Shown: positions 17,202 through 26,075 of the stretch, in pieces
Layout of the letters: every line of letters begins with the position of its first letter
Position numbering within the stretch: position 1 is the stretch's first letter
Translations under genes and position numbers: made by a program
Notes under the pieces: model-generated
Database searches by the model: none
What the model was told of the DNA's origin: nothing
The model's input: the letters and a program-made list of their open reading frames with translations, nothing else
NCBI GenBank assembly: GCA_016721085.1
Contig: JADKJI010000063.1
Location: 248,001-312,000 of the forward strand
DNA from: Chitinophagaceae bacterium
GTDB taxonomy: Bacteria > Bacteroidota > Bacteroidia > Chitinophagales > Chitinophagaceae
DNA: 64,000 nucleotides
Direction of reading: 5' to 3'

Positions 17202-18530
17202 TTATTTTGAATAGGCCGCCTGTAGCGTACCGGTTGACTGAATTAATTTACTATACGCAACAAAGGCATCAGCCCTTGCGAGAGTATAACTTAGTGTTGA
17301 TTGCAATTGTGCCAGATCTGCTTCGAGCAAATCAGAAGTCGTGACAAGGCTATTATCGTATTTGTTTTTTGTGATACGATAATTCTCTTTGGCCTGCTCC
17401 ATTGCTTTTGCATACACTTCAATTTTCTTACGATAGCTCACCAAACTGAGATAATTCTTGTTCACTTGAAGAGTGATATTATCCGCCAATATTGCGTTGT
17501 TCAATTCCCATTCTTTCACTCTCGCTTCGGCCTGCTGTATTTTTGCTTTTGTTTTCCAGAGAGATGCTATATTATAGTTAACTCCAACACCAATATTGAC
17601 AGCATTAGTAACAGCGAGAAAATTGGGAACATTCAGCGCAACATAACCACCAGTAAGTTTTACAGAGGGCAACATTTCACCTTTAACTGATTTTACAGCG
17701 GTGATGGCGGCATCTTTTCTCAATCCGGCTGCTTGTGCATCTTTTCGGTTGTCGATAGCAGTTTTAAGAAATTCTTCCAGTGATCGTCCATCATCACGAC
17801 GGTTAATGCCTGAAGTATCTAATGTGAGTTCAGTTGTTGTAGGCAATCCAAGCAATAGGTCCATATTGAGGTTGGCCACCTGCCAGTTGTTCTCAGCATC
17901 GAGAAGCGATAATTCAATATTGGAAGTCTGCAATTCCGCTTTCAAAAGATCATTCCTTGCCAGCAAACCATTTTTCTCGAGGTTAGTGAATTCACGAACG
18001 CGTTCTTTTGACTGCTCAAGGTTTTCTTTCATCAATCGAACAGCAGTCTTCGCCTTAAAGAGATTGGCAAAAGCCTCGATAGTATTCTGGATTACTTCAT
18101 CCTTATTAGCTTCTGCATCGAGTGCTACCGCTTTTTGCAGGTAGCCGGCCGATTCAATGCCATAACGGATTCTTCCACCTGAATAGATAGGAAGGGAAAG
18201 GTTAAACATACCGTACATGGCCTGGTTCACTTTGGGTGATGAGCCACCTGTGCCACCACCAGAAGTGTCATTCGATTTCATGCTGATGTTGGGGCTATTC
18301 AATCGCAGGTAAGAACCAGCAACACTGGCATCGGGCAACTGACGGTCTTTAGCTTCTCGCTGAGCAGCTACTGCCTCATCAATTTTCGCCTGACCAATCT
18401 TGAGATGCTTGCTGCTTTGGAGACTCAGCGAAACCGCTTCCTCTAACCGCAGTGTTTTCTTTTCCTGGGCCTGACTGGCGAAGGCCGTCAGCAGGAGCAA
18501 CAAGGCTCCACCCATCCACTTCTTATTCAT
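17202..18530 (-). CDS. TolC-family outer membrane efflux protein
   Basis: A 442-residue protein with a signal peptide (MNKKWMGGALLLLLTAFASQA). It contains two OEP repeats, each with long coiled helices such as 'IDEAVAAQREAKDRQLPD' and 'AEARVKEWELNNAILADN', separated by strand segments that form the trimeric outer-membrane barrel. Its start codon region overlaps the tetR stop by 8 bases (18523-18530), showing the regulator and the pump genes form one transcript. It provides the exit duct for the EmrAB pump. Confidence 0.95.
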   Translation of the reverse strand: MNKKWMGGALLLLLTAFASQAQEKKTLRLEEAVSLSLQSSKHLKIGQAKIDEAVAAQREAKDRQLPDASVAGSYLRLNSPNISMKSNDTSGGGTGGSSPKVNQAMYGMFNLSLPIYSGGRIRYGIESAGYLQKAVALDAEANKDEVIQNTIEAFANLFKAKTAVRLMKENLEQSKERVREFTNLEKNGLLARNDLLKAELQTSNIELSLLDAENNWQVANLNMDLLLGLPTTTELTLDTSGINRRDDGRSLEEFLKTAIDNRKDAQAAGLRKDAAITAVKSVKGEMLPSVKLTGGYVALNVPNFLAVTNAVNIGVGVNYNIASLWKTKAKIQQAEARVKEWELNNAILADNITLQVNKNYLSLVSYRKKIEVYAKAMEQAKENYRITKNKYDNSLVTTSDLLEADLAQLQSTLSYTLARADAFVAYSKLIQSTGTLQAAYSK

Positions 18531-19149
18531 TCGTCAATATGTTTTTAAATATGTTTTTCAGATGTTGGTTAAGTTTCTTGCGGATATGTTTTTCAAACTC
18601 GTCTTCCGAAAGCGATTGAAGGTTACTTAACTCCTTATAATAGTGTTTCGATGTAACCAGGAAATTAGCTGTACCCATCATTGTGGTCATCATCATGGGT
18701 ATGTCCACATTTTTCTTGAACTCTCCTTTCTTCTGTCCTTCATGAATAAGCTTCGCAATCAATTCCTGATTGGTCTTTTTCATTTTCAATATCAGAGCCG
18801 ATATGTCGGGGTTATTATGAAGCACTTGTTCCCTTGCCAAAACGCGATGGAAGGCTTGTTGCAGGAAAATCTTGTCGATATAATGGTCTACCAGCAGATT
18901 CACTTTTTCAAGGGCGGTAGCACCAGGATGCTGGATAATGCCTTCCAGTTTCACTTTTATCATTTCGCCTCGATACTCAAAAATCGCTTCGAGCAATTTC
19001 TCTTTCGAACCGAAATAATAAGAGATCATGGCCAGGTTTACAGCAGCTTTCTCTGCAATATCCCTTACAGAAGTACCATTGAATCCCTGTTCTGCAAAAA
19101 GGGCCTCCGCGGCTTCCATAATAGCCAATTGCTTTTCGTTATATACCAT
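18523..19149 (-). CDS. TetR-family repressor of the efflux operon
   Basis: A 208-residue regulator. The N-terminal helix-turn-helix is classical: FNGTSVRDIAEKAAVNLA then the recognition helix MISYYFGSKEKLLEAIF (about residues 24-58). The C-terminal ligand domain is variable, as usual. As first gene of the operon it very likely represses its own promoter, and a doubled 16-base palindrome-like site lies 25-57 bases upstream of its ATG. The inducer is probably one of the pump's substrates. Confidence 0.95.
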   Translation of the reverse strand: MVYNEKQLAIMEAAEALFAEQGFNGTSVRDIAEKAAVNLAMISYYFGSKEKLLEAIFEYRGEMIKVKLEGIIQHPGATALEKVNLLVDHYIDKIFLQQAFHRVLAREQVLHNNPDISALILKMKKTNQELIAKLIHEGQKKGEFKKNVDIPMMMTTMMGTANFLVTSKHYYKELSNLQSLSEDEFEKHIRKKLNQHLKNIFKNILTNE

Positions 19150-19173
19150 GGAATGGAAATTTGAAGGGCGAAA

Positions 19174-19206
19174 TTAAACAAATGTTTGATTTAAACAAAC
19201 GTTTAA
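19174..19206 (-). promoter_or_regulatory. Doubled TetR operator with overlapping promoter
   Basis: Two 16-base units, TTAAACAAATGTTTGA (19174-19189) and TTAAACAAACGTTTAA (19191-19206), are spaced 17 bases apart. Each has inverted TTAAAC/GTTTRA arms. On the minus strand a TTTG lies 19 bases before TAATTTCG, a near match to the -33/-7 pair, so bound repressor would cover the promoter. Confidence 0.65.
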
Positions 19207-19214
19207 TTGAAATT

Positions 19215-19597
19215 TTTAGTCGGGAAGTCCGGAAGAATAGTCCGGGGAGTCCGTGGTGGGTGGTGTGAAGGTTTTAGAGCGAGCTAGTCGGAGGAGAAAA
19301 TACAAATACAAGTAGGGGAGTTAGGAAGGAGGGTAGTAGGGAAGTAGGGAAGTAGGAAATACAAATACAGACTTTCGAGTTGGTAAAATATAACCGCAGA
19401 GGCGCGGAGACGCAGAGGAATTTCCCCGCGTCTCCGCGCCTCTGCGGTAAAAAAAATTAATTAAACAAACTGTATTCATTCCCTACTTCCCTCTACTTTC
19501 TATTCTTGTATTTGTATTTCCTACTTCCCTACTACCCTCCTTCCTAACTCCCCTACTTGTATTCCTTCCGGACTTCCCGACTTTCGGTCTTTCGGAC
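19215..19597. repeat. Concentric inverted repeat between tetR and ald, with GC-rich core
   Basis: Mirror-ordered modules from outside inward: 'gtcgggaagtccggaag' against its complement near 19565-19582, 'gtaggggagttaggaagga' (19312-19330) against 19540-19558, 'gtagggaagtagggaagtag', 'aaatacaaatac', and at the centre the 60-base core palindrome 19391-19450 (ACCGCAGAGGCGCGGAGACG and its complement). The same module order occurs at 46497-46757 and, without the full core, at 10690-11405. No gene is present. Confidence 0.85.
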
Positions 19598-20812
19598 TCA
19601 CCTCCTACTCGCAATCAACAAATTCAAATCCGTGTACTTCAAATCAAAACGCTGACTAAGATGGAAATTAGTGAGAGCCCCTTTGAAGAGATAAATGCCG
19701 CCACGAAGATGCACTTTATGCCAAACCAGATTTTCAAATCCGCCTTCATCGCCGGCTTCGAGGAGAAGAGGCATTAAGACATTACTGATGGCTTGAGAGG
19801 CAGTGCGGGCAAAGCCTGAGGGTATATTGGGGACGCAATAATGTATTACGCCATACTTGAGGAAAATGGGATTTTCGTGAGAAGTGATCTCGGAAGTTTC
19901 GAAACATCCGCCACGGTCAATACTTACATCAATCACAACACTACCTGTACGCATATTACTCACCATCTCTTCTGTAACTACTACTGGCGTGCGGGCACCA
20001 GGTGTATAGAGTGCCCCTACAGCCACTTCGCAAGTCTTCAATTGTTTTGCAAGAATGCGGGGTTCAATAACGGAAGTCCATAACCGATGTCCGATATTGT
20101 TCTGAAGCCTTTTTAACCTATAGATACTGCTATCAAAAACTTTTACAGAGGCACCGAGTGCGAGGGCAGCACGGGCTGCGTACTCTCCCACGATACCGGC
20201 ACCCAGAATGATGACTTTTGTTGGGGGAATACCGGATATACCTCCTAACAACACACCTTTACCATGATTGGCAGAGCCGAGGTATTGTGCAGCAATCAGC
20301 ATTACGGCACTACCAGCAATCTCACTCATGCTTCTTACAATGGGGTAACTATCGCTGTCATCCTTGAGATTCTCGAATGAAATGGCAGTTATTTTTTTCT
20401 CCATCATCTTCTGCAGCAATTCAGCCTTTAGTACACTTAGATGAATGGGAGAAATGATGACTTGATTCTGTTGCAAACGAGGAAGATCCTCTTCAATAAC
20501 CGGAGCACTTTTTACAAGAATAGGAGCTTTGTACACTTCGTCTTTATCATATACTATCCTTGCACCAGCTTCACTATAATCCTTATCTCTGAAATGAGCG
20601 GCATCGCCGGCATTATGTTCGAGTATTACCTGATGGCCATTACTTACCAATACACCCACTGCTTCAGGCGTAAGGGCTACCCTATTTTCCTGGAATGCAG
20701 TTTCTTTTGGAATCCCGATCATTATCTGGGATCCTTTTGGTTTTATGTCCAGAGTTTCTTCCAGGGTTTCGTAGCTGAAAGATGTACTGATAATGGGCTT
20801 TTGCTGAGACAT
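19598..20812 (-). CDS. ald: Alanine dehydrogenase
   Basis: A 404-residue NAD-dependent enzyme of the AlaDH/PNT family that interconverts L-alanine with pyruvate and ammonia. Visible features are the N-terminal IGIPKETAFQENRVALTPE, the substrate-site segment QVIISPIHLS with the conserved His, and the nucleotide-binding VIILGAGIVGEYAARAAL followed by the acidic end of beta-2 (KVFDSS). It is about 30 residues longer at the N-terminus than compact AlaDHs, as is common in Bacteroidota. tsaE lies 131 bases upstream on the same strand; this pairing also recurs in the phylum. Confidence 0.93.
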   Translation of the reverse strand: MSQQKPIISTSFSYETLEETLDIKPKGSQIMIGIPKETAFQENRVALTPEAVGVLVSNGHQVILEHNAGDAAHFRDKDYSEAGARIVYDKDEVYKAPILVKSAPVIEEDLPRLQQNQVIISPIHLSVLKAELLQKMMEKKITAISFENLKDDSDSYPIVRSMSEIAGSAVMLIAAQYLGSANHGKGVLLGGISGIPPTKVIILGAGIVGEYAARAALALGASVKVFDSSIYRLKRLQNNIGHRLWTSVIEPRILAKQLKTCEVAVGALYTPGARTPVVVTEEMVSNMRTGSVVIDVSIDRGGCFETSEITSHENPIFLKYGVIHYCVPNIPSGFARTASQAISNVLMPLLLEAGDEGGFENLVWHKVHLRGGIYLFKGALTNFHLSQRFDLKYTDLNLLIASRR

Positions 20813-20943
20813 GCCGGATAGAAGTTTATGGTTTGATAAATCAGGTCTGCCTTTTCACTACTGCGCCTTCACCTCTAATTCCCAAACCTTTACAATCGAT
20901 AAGGGGGCCTTCCTGCATTAACAGAGAGGCATTCCAAAAATAG

Positions 20944-21357
20944 CTAAATATTATTGATTCTTATACTTCGTTTATCGGTGCCAAGAACCTCTAAATATAT
21001 ATGCAAGGTATCGGGAGGCAAGAGTTCTGGAACCCTCTCCGGCCATTCTACCAAGCATAAATCCCCGCTATACAAACAATCCTCAACCCCTGCCCTTTGG
21101 GCTTCCTCCGCACTATTAAGCCGATAAAGGTCTATATGGAACATTATTCCACCCGGATAACTATACTCATTGATTAACGAAAATGTGGGACTCCCCACAG
21201 CATCCGTTACCCCCAATTCATCACAAAAAGCATGGATAAAAGTGGTCTTTCCCGCCCCCATATCACCATGAAAGGCAACGACCTTCTTATCCCCTAATTC
21301 ATTCCGAAATCGGGCCACTACCTCCTTTATTTCCGGCAAATGATATTGCTCATTCAT
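20944..21357 (-). CDS. tsaE: tRNA threonylcarbamoyladenosine biosynthesis ATPase TsaE
   Basis: A 137-residue ATPase needed with TsaB, TsaC and TsaD for t6A37 formation in ANN-decoding tRNAs. The P-loop GDMGAGKTTFIHAF (about residues 30-43), the switch segment SPTFSLINEY and 'DLYRL....EEAQRAGVEDCL' are family hallmarks, and 'CLVEWPERV' carries the Walker-B-like strand. Length is normal. The other tsa genes are not in the window. Confidence 0.95.
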   Translation of the reverse strand: MNEQYHLPEIKEVVARFRNELGDKKVVAFHGDMGAGKTTFIHAFCDELGVTDAVGSPTFSLINEYSYPGGIMFHIDLYRLNSAEEAQRAGVEDCLYSGDLCLVEWPERVPELLPPDTLHIYLEVLGTDKRSIRINNI

Positions 21358-21521
21358 ACTGCAAATATATTATGAGTGATGTCAATTGAGAAGTGTATTT
21401 GCAACTTGGTTTAGTTTATAATTCCGGTTATGGTAAGAGGGGTGGGGGTGTTATTGAGTAATTTTGTTTTGAGTCGGTAAGCATTTAGCCGGGAAAGCGT
21501 TAGCCGGGAAAGCGGAAAAAC

Positions 21522-21754
21522 GGGAAAGCGTTTGAATATTATCAGAATTGAAATATGAATAATACAAATGACATTGATTTCAATTCCCGCCTTACCGTTT
21601 TACCGGCAAAATAAATTAGCAATCAAAAGTGAATTATTTTGTTTTTGCCGAAAGGCGGCCGGGGGGGAAAGCGTTTGAATATTATCAGAATTGAAATATG
21701 AATAATACAACTGACATTGATTTCAATTCCCGCCTTACCGTTTTACCGGCAAAA
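21522..21754. repeat. Pair of ~89-bp direct repeats before copA
   Basis: Copy 1 (about 21522-21611) and copy 2 (about 21665-21754) are identical except for one base in 'aatacaaatgacattg' versus 'aatacaactgacattg'. Each starts gggaaagcgtttgaatat and ends taccgttttaccggcaaa. The interval 21480-21520 adds shorter 'gccgggaaagcg' iterations, and 'gccgaaaggcggc' lies between copies. Copy 2 ends 14 bases before the copA ATG, so the repeat supplies its leader. Confidence 0.85.
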
Positions 21755-21768
21755 AAAAAGAGAATATT

Positions 21769-23898
21769 ATGGAGAAAGTGAACTGGAAAGTAGAAGGCAT
21801 GTCCTGCTCCAACTGTGCCCTCACAATTGGAAAATTCCTCGAGAACAAGGGAATGCAAAATGTAAAGGTGAATCTTGTATCGGGAGAAGTATTATTTGAT
21901 ACCGTTGAAAGCGATAACGCCCCCTTAAAAAAAGGAATTGAATCGCTGGGTTATAAAGTGGTTGGAGATGTTGAGATAGCCGCAGAAGCACCCAAGAAAA
22001 TGAATCGCTTCCTTCGCTATGTATTATGGTGTACACCGCTTACCCTGATTCTGATGCTGCACATGATTCCCGGTATCCACCAATACTTTCATTGGTTGAT
22101 GAATCCATGGATACAATTGGCACTTTGTACTCCCGTCTATATCATTGGTATGAGTTTCTTCGGGAAAAGTGCCTGGCACAGTATCCGAAACAAGATGCCG
22201 AATATGAATGTGTTGGTAGCTATCGGTGCTACAGCTGCCTTCGGATATAGTTTAACAGGTACATTGATGAATTGGGGCGATGGCTTCCTCTATTATGAAA
22301 CAGCTGCCACAATCATCACATTGGTTTTCTTTGGTAACTATCTGGAAGAAGCCACAATCGAATCAACGCAGAAAGCACTTCATAGTCTCGCGAAATTACA
22401 GAAGGTGATGGCTAATATGATCGCTTTCGATGATAATCACCAAGAGATCGTCTTCCCTATTGAGAATACGCAACTCAGAAGTGGCGACTTAATTCTTATC
22501 AAATCAGGAGAACAGGTTCCTGCCGATGCAAAGATACTTTGGGGAGACGCAACAGTTAATGAAGCCATTGTAACGGGAGAAAGTTTACCGATTACAAAAA
22601 AACCAAAAGACCTTTTGATAGGCGGCAGTCTGATTGCTGATGGCACAGTGAAAGCCCAAGTGACCGCAGCAGCAAAAGATTCTGTATTAGCCAATATCAT
22701 CAATCTCGTTAAACAAGCACAGGGAGAAAAACCACCTGTTCAACAATTGGCTGATAAGATCAGCGCCATCTTTGTTCCGGTAGTATTAATCATCACGGCC
22801 TTCACATTTATAGCCAACTATTTTATACTCGATGCTTTTACTCCGGCATTGATGCGGAGTATTGCTGTGCTGGTGATAGCTTGTCCTTGCGCAATGGGAT
22901 TAGCAACACCCGCTGCTATAGCCGTAGGACTAGGTCGTGCTGCGAGAAACGGCGTCTTATTCCGCAACGCAAAGAGTCTCGAGCTATTCAAGAATATCAG
23001 ACAAGTGGTATTTGATAAAACCGGCACACTCACCACTGGAAAATTCTCCATTGATAAATTTGAATGGGACACTAATCAGACTGATGAAAAGACCTTCCGC
23101 ACCATCGCATTTTCATTGGAGAAATATTCAAATCATCCGATAGCCCAAAGTGTTTCTGTATCATGGAAACAAAAAGAAGAAATACGCTGGGCTTCCATAG
23201 AAGAATCCAAAGGAATGGGAATGAAAGCGACCGACAAAGAAGGAAATACTTACAAAGCAGGATCTTTCAAGATTGTTGGATTGTCTTCTTCCGAAAGTAC
23301 CCATAATGTTTATATCTCTAAGAACGATGTATTGATTGGATGGATTGATGTGAAAGATGAATTACGTCCGGAAGCATTATCAGTAGTAACTTATCTGCAT
23401 AGCAAAAACATAAAGACCATACTTTTAAGTGGTGACCATAAAAACAAATGCGAGCTGATTGCAAAAGAACTTGGCATTGATGAAGTGATTGCTGAACAAA
23501 CACCCGAACAGAAATTGGAAAAGATTACGCAACTCACAGCCGTAACTCCTACTGCGATGATAGGTGACGGTATAAACGACGCACCAGCTCTTGCAAAAGC
23601 CACTATCGGTATTTCAATGAGTGATGCATCGCAGGTGGCGGTACAAACTGCCGATGTGGTGTTGATGAATCATGGACTTAAGAACCTACCATTGGCATTA
23701 GGATTAGGTAAACATACTTTCATAACCATTAAAGAGAATCTGTTCTGGGCTTTCTCTTATAATATAGTAGCCATACCTGTGGCGGCTGTTGGGCTATTAG
23801 GTGTTTACGGACCTACTTATGGGGCGTTGATAATGGCGTTGAGTGATGTGGTGCTGGCGGCGAATTCGGTGAGGTTGTTTGTGAAGAAGGTGGTGTAG
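21769..23898 (+). CDS. copA: Copper-translocating P1B-type ATPase
   Basis: A 709-residue inner-membrane pump. One heavy-metal-associated domain at the N-terminus carries the metal site C13-S-N-C16. Eight spans are expected. The transmembrane metal motif is CPC (372-374), the phosphorylation site is D416 in DKTGTLTTG, the TGES loop is TGESLP, and the hinge is GDGINDAP (599-606). CPC and the single HMA fit Cu(I) export. No copper chaperone or regulator is adjacent. The leader is built from an 89-bp direct repeat. Length is typical of the shorter CopA forms. Confidence 0.95.
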   Translation: MEKVNWKVEGMSCSNCALTIGKFLENKGMQNVKVNLVSGEVLFDTVESDNAPLKKGIESLGYKVVGDVEIAAEAPKKMNRFLRYVLWCTPLTLILMLHMIPGIHQYFHWLMNPWIQLALCTPVYIIGMSFFGKSAWHSIRNKMPNMNVLVAIGATAAFGYSLTGTLMNWGDGFLYYETAATIITLVFFGNYLEEATIESTQKALHSLAKLQKVMANMIAFDDNHQEIVFPIENTQLRSGDLILIKSGEQVPADAKILWGDATVNEAIVTGESLPITKKPKDLLIGGSLIADGTVKAQVTAAAKDSVLANIINLVKQAQGEKPPVQQLADKISAIFVPVVLIITAFTFIANYFILDAFTPALMRSIAVLVIACPCAMGLATPAAIAVGLGRAARNGVLFRNAKSLELFKNIRQVVFDKTGTLTTGKFSIDKFEWDTNQTDEKTFRTIAFSLEKYSNHPIAQSVSVSWKQKEEIRWASIEESKGMGMKATDKEGNTYKAGSFKIVGLSSSESTHNVYISKNDVLIGWIDVKDELRPEALSVVTYLHSKNIKTILLSGDHKNKCELIAKELGIDEVIAEQTPEQKLEKITQLTAVTPTAMIGDGINDAPALAKATIGISMSDASQVAVQTADVVLMNHGLKNLPLALGLGKHTFITIKENLFWAFSYNIVAIPVAAVGLLGVYGPTYGALIMALSDVVLAANSVRLFVKKVV

Positions 23899-23980
23899 GG
23901 AACGAAATTTGAAAATTTGAGGATTTGAAAATTTGAAAATACTTGGCCCCGCAGCAGTGTGTGGGAACAGCCGAATTCAA

Positions 23981-24040
23981 TAACCGCAGAGGCGCAGAGA
24001 CGCGGAGGCCTTTCTCTGCGTCTCCGCGTCTCTGCGGTTA
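23981..24040. repeat. GC-rich core palindrome, copy 2 of 8
   Basis: A near-perfect 60-base palindrome beginning TAACCGCAGAGGCGCAGAGA, about 80 bases after the copA stop. Its left side carries 'atttgaaaatttgaggattt'-type sequence. See the findings for the family. Confidence 0.85.
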
Positions 24041-24119
24041 AAAAACAACCAGAACTTCTTAAAATTAAAATTCCTACATTTCCACTCCTTAATTTGCATT
24101 TAAATTGTACTAATCACCT

Positions 24120-26051
24120 GTGTCACCCTTCCCGAAAGACCTGATTGCCTCACCCACAGCAACCCTGAAAGAATATTGGGGCTATCCGCAATTCCGTCCA
24201 CTGCAGGAAGATATAATCAACTCGATACTTGAGGGTAAGGATACATTGGCCTTACTGCCAACTGGTGGAGGTAAATCACTTTGCTACCAGGTACCAGCCA
24301 TGTGCCGGGAGGGATTATGTCTTGTTATTTCACCTTTGATTGCCTTGATGAAGGACCAGGTGGAACAACTCCGCAAGAAACAAATCACTGCATTCGCTAT
24401 ATTTTCTGGAATGACCCGAAGGGAAGTGATTAATACCCTGCAGGTGGCGATGGAAAGTAATTGCAAATTCCTCTATGTATCGCCAGAACGATTAGAGACT
24501 GCATTGTTCAAGGAGTATCTACCAGCCTTAGACATACGAATCATTGCCGTTGATGAAGCACACTGTATATCACAATGGGGGTATGATTTCCGTCCTTCTT
24601 ACTTGCGAATTGCCGCCTTAAGGGAAGAATTGCCCGATGTTCCGATACTGGCATTAACTGCATCCGCTACTCCATTAGTGGAAGCGGATATCATGAAACA
24701 ATTGGTATTTGCTGAAAAGAAAGTATTCCGCCAATCCTTTGAACGTCCCAATCTTTCTTACAGCACTTTCAAGACCGATTCCAAGATCAATAAGATCATC
24801 GATATACTGCAGAAAGTACCAGGTAGTAGTTTAGTATATTGCAGAAGCCGGAAACGTACCAAGGAAATCAGCGACCTGCTGCAATTGCAAAATATAAAGG
24901 CCGATTTCTATCATGCCGGTCTATCGCAACAGGATAGAAGTCGCAAGCAGGAAGAATGGATAAACAATAGCATAAGGACCATGGTCTGCACCAATGCTTT
25001 TGGAATGGGTATCGATAAACCAGATGTAAGAATGGTTATTCATGCCGATGTACCCGAATGTCTTGAGAACTATTATCAGGAAGCAGGTCGTGCGGGACGA
25101 GATGGCAACCGCTCTTATGCTGTGCTCTTGTATCAGGATAAGGAAATAGAAGAATTGAAAGTATTACCAGAGACCAGATACCCACCATTTGAAACGATAC
25201 GATCGGTTTATCAATCATTGGTGAACTATTTACAATTGCCTGTTAATAGTGGAGAAGGGGTATCATTCGATTTCCCCTTCCCTGATTTCATAAAGAAGTT
25301 CAAACTTTCGACACCCATAACCTATTCTTCCCTGAAAGCGATGGAACAGGAAGGCTTTTTCAGTTTTAATGAACAGGTATTCATTCCTTCCAAAGTGCAG
25401 TTTATAACAGGGAAAGAGATGTTGTATGATTTTGAAGAGGCACATCCTGAACTGGAACCATTAATAAAGATATTACTCCGTACTTACGGAGGATTATTTG
25501 AGCAACCGACATTTATCCAGGAATCACTATTGTCGTACCTGTTAAAATCTGATAAGGAATCCATCATAAAGGGATTGTACGAATTACATCAGGAACGAAT
25601 TATCGCCTATTTGCCTCAAAAGGATACACCACAGCTATTCTTTTTGCAACCCCGTGTTGCAGTTGAGCGATTGCAGATCAATGAGAAATTATACAAGGAA
25701 AGAAAACAACTCTTTAGTAACCGCATTGCCGACTTCATAAAATATATTTCAAATACATCTACTTGCAGAAGCCAGATTATTGCAAGCTATTTTGGTGATA
25801 TCAATGTACCTGCCTGTGGCATCTGCGATAACTGTTTGGAGAAAAAGAAAGCAGCTCTCAATGATGCCGCTTTTGATAAGATAAAAGAACAGGTATTCAA
25901 AGCTCTGGCTCCTGCCCCATTAACGATTGACCAGTTATTGAATTCATTAAAGGGGTATCCGAAAGATCAGGCGTGGAAAGTGATAGAGTTTTTGCAGAGT
26001 GAGAATGTTATTGAGACTACTAAAGAGGGTAAAGTTATTATTAAAAAATAA
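24120..26051 (+). CDS. recQ: ATP-dependent DNA helicase RecQ family
   Basis: A 643-residue 3'-5' superfamily-2 helicase. Motifs in order: 'YPQFRPLQEDII' (motif 0), Walker A TGGGKSLCYQ, DEAHCISQWGYDFR (motif II plus aromatic loop), ALTASATP (III), 'QEAGRAGRDG' (VI). The zinc-binding cysteines follow in CRSQIIASYFG...CGICDNC (about residues 560-585), then a short winged-helix-like C-terminus. The HRDC domain is absent, so this is the shorter Bacteroidetes form. The start is GTG at 24120; no ATG exists before the conserved region. Confidence 0.93.
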   Translation: MSPFPKDLIASPTATLKEYWGYPQFRPLQEDIINSILEGKDTLALLPTGGGKSLCYQVPAMCREGLCLVISPLIALMKDQVEQLRKKQITAFAIFSGMTRREVINTLQVAMESNCKFLYVSPERLETALFKEYLPALDIRIIAVDEAHCISQWGYDFRPSYLRIAALREELPDVPILALTASATPLVEADIMKQLVFAEKKVFRQSFERPNLSYSTFKTDSKINKIIDILQKVPGSSLVYCRSRKRTKEISDLLQLQNIKADFYHAGLSQQDRSRKQEEWINNSIRTMVCTNAFGMGIDKPDVRMVIHADVPECLENYYQEAGRAGRDGNRSYAVLLYQDKEIEELKVLPETRYPPFETIRSVYQSLVNYLQLPVNSGEGVSFDFPFPDFIKKFKLSTPITYSSLKAMEQEGFFSFNEQVFIPSKVQFITGKEMLYDFEEAHPELEPLIKILLRTYGGLFEQPTFIQESLLSYLLKSDKESIIKGLYELHQERIIAYLPQKDTPQLFFLQPRVAVERLQINEKLYKERKQLFSNRIADFIKYISNTSTCRSQIIASYFGDINVPACGICDNCLEKKKAALNDAAFDKIKEQVFKALAPAPLTIDQLLNSLKGYPKDQAWKVIEFLQSENVIETTKEGKVIIKK

Positions 26052-26075
26052 TCTTACTCTCTTTTGTCCAATCGA

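Noticed and set aside
23981..24040. Intrinsic terminator after copA
   Set aside because: The stem is strong but is followed by A and preceded by T on each strand, so no U-tract follows the hairpin in either direction.
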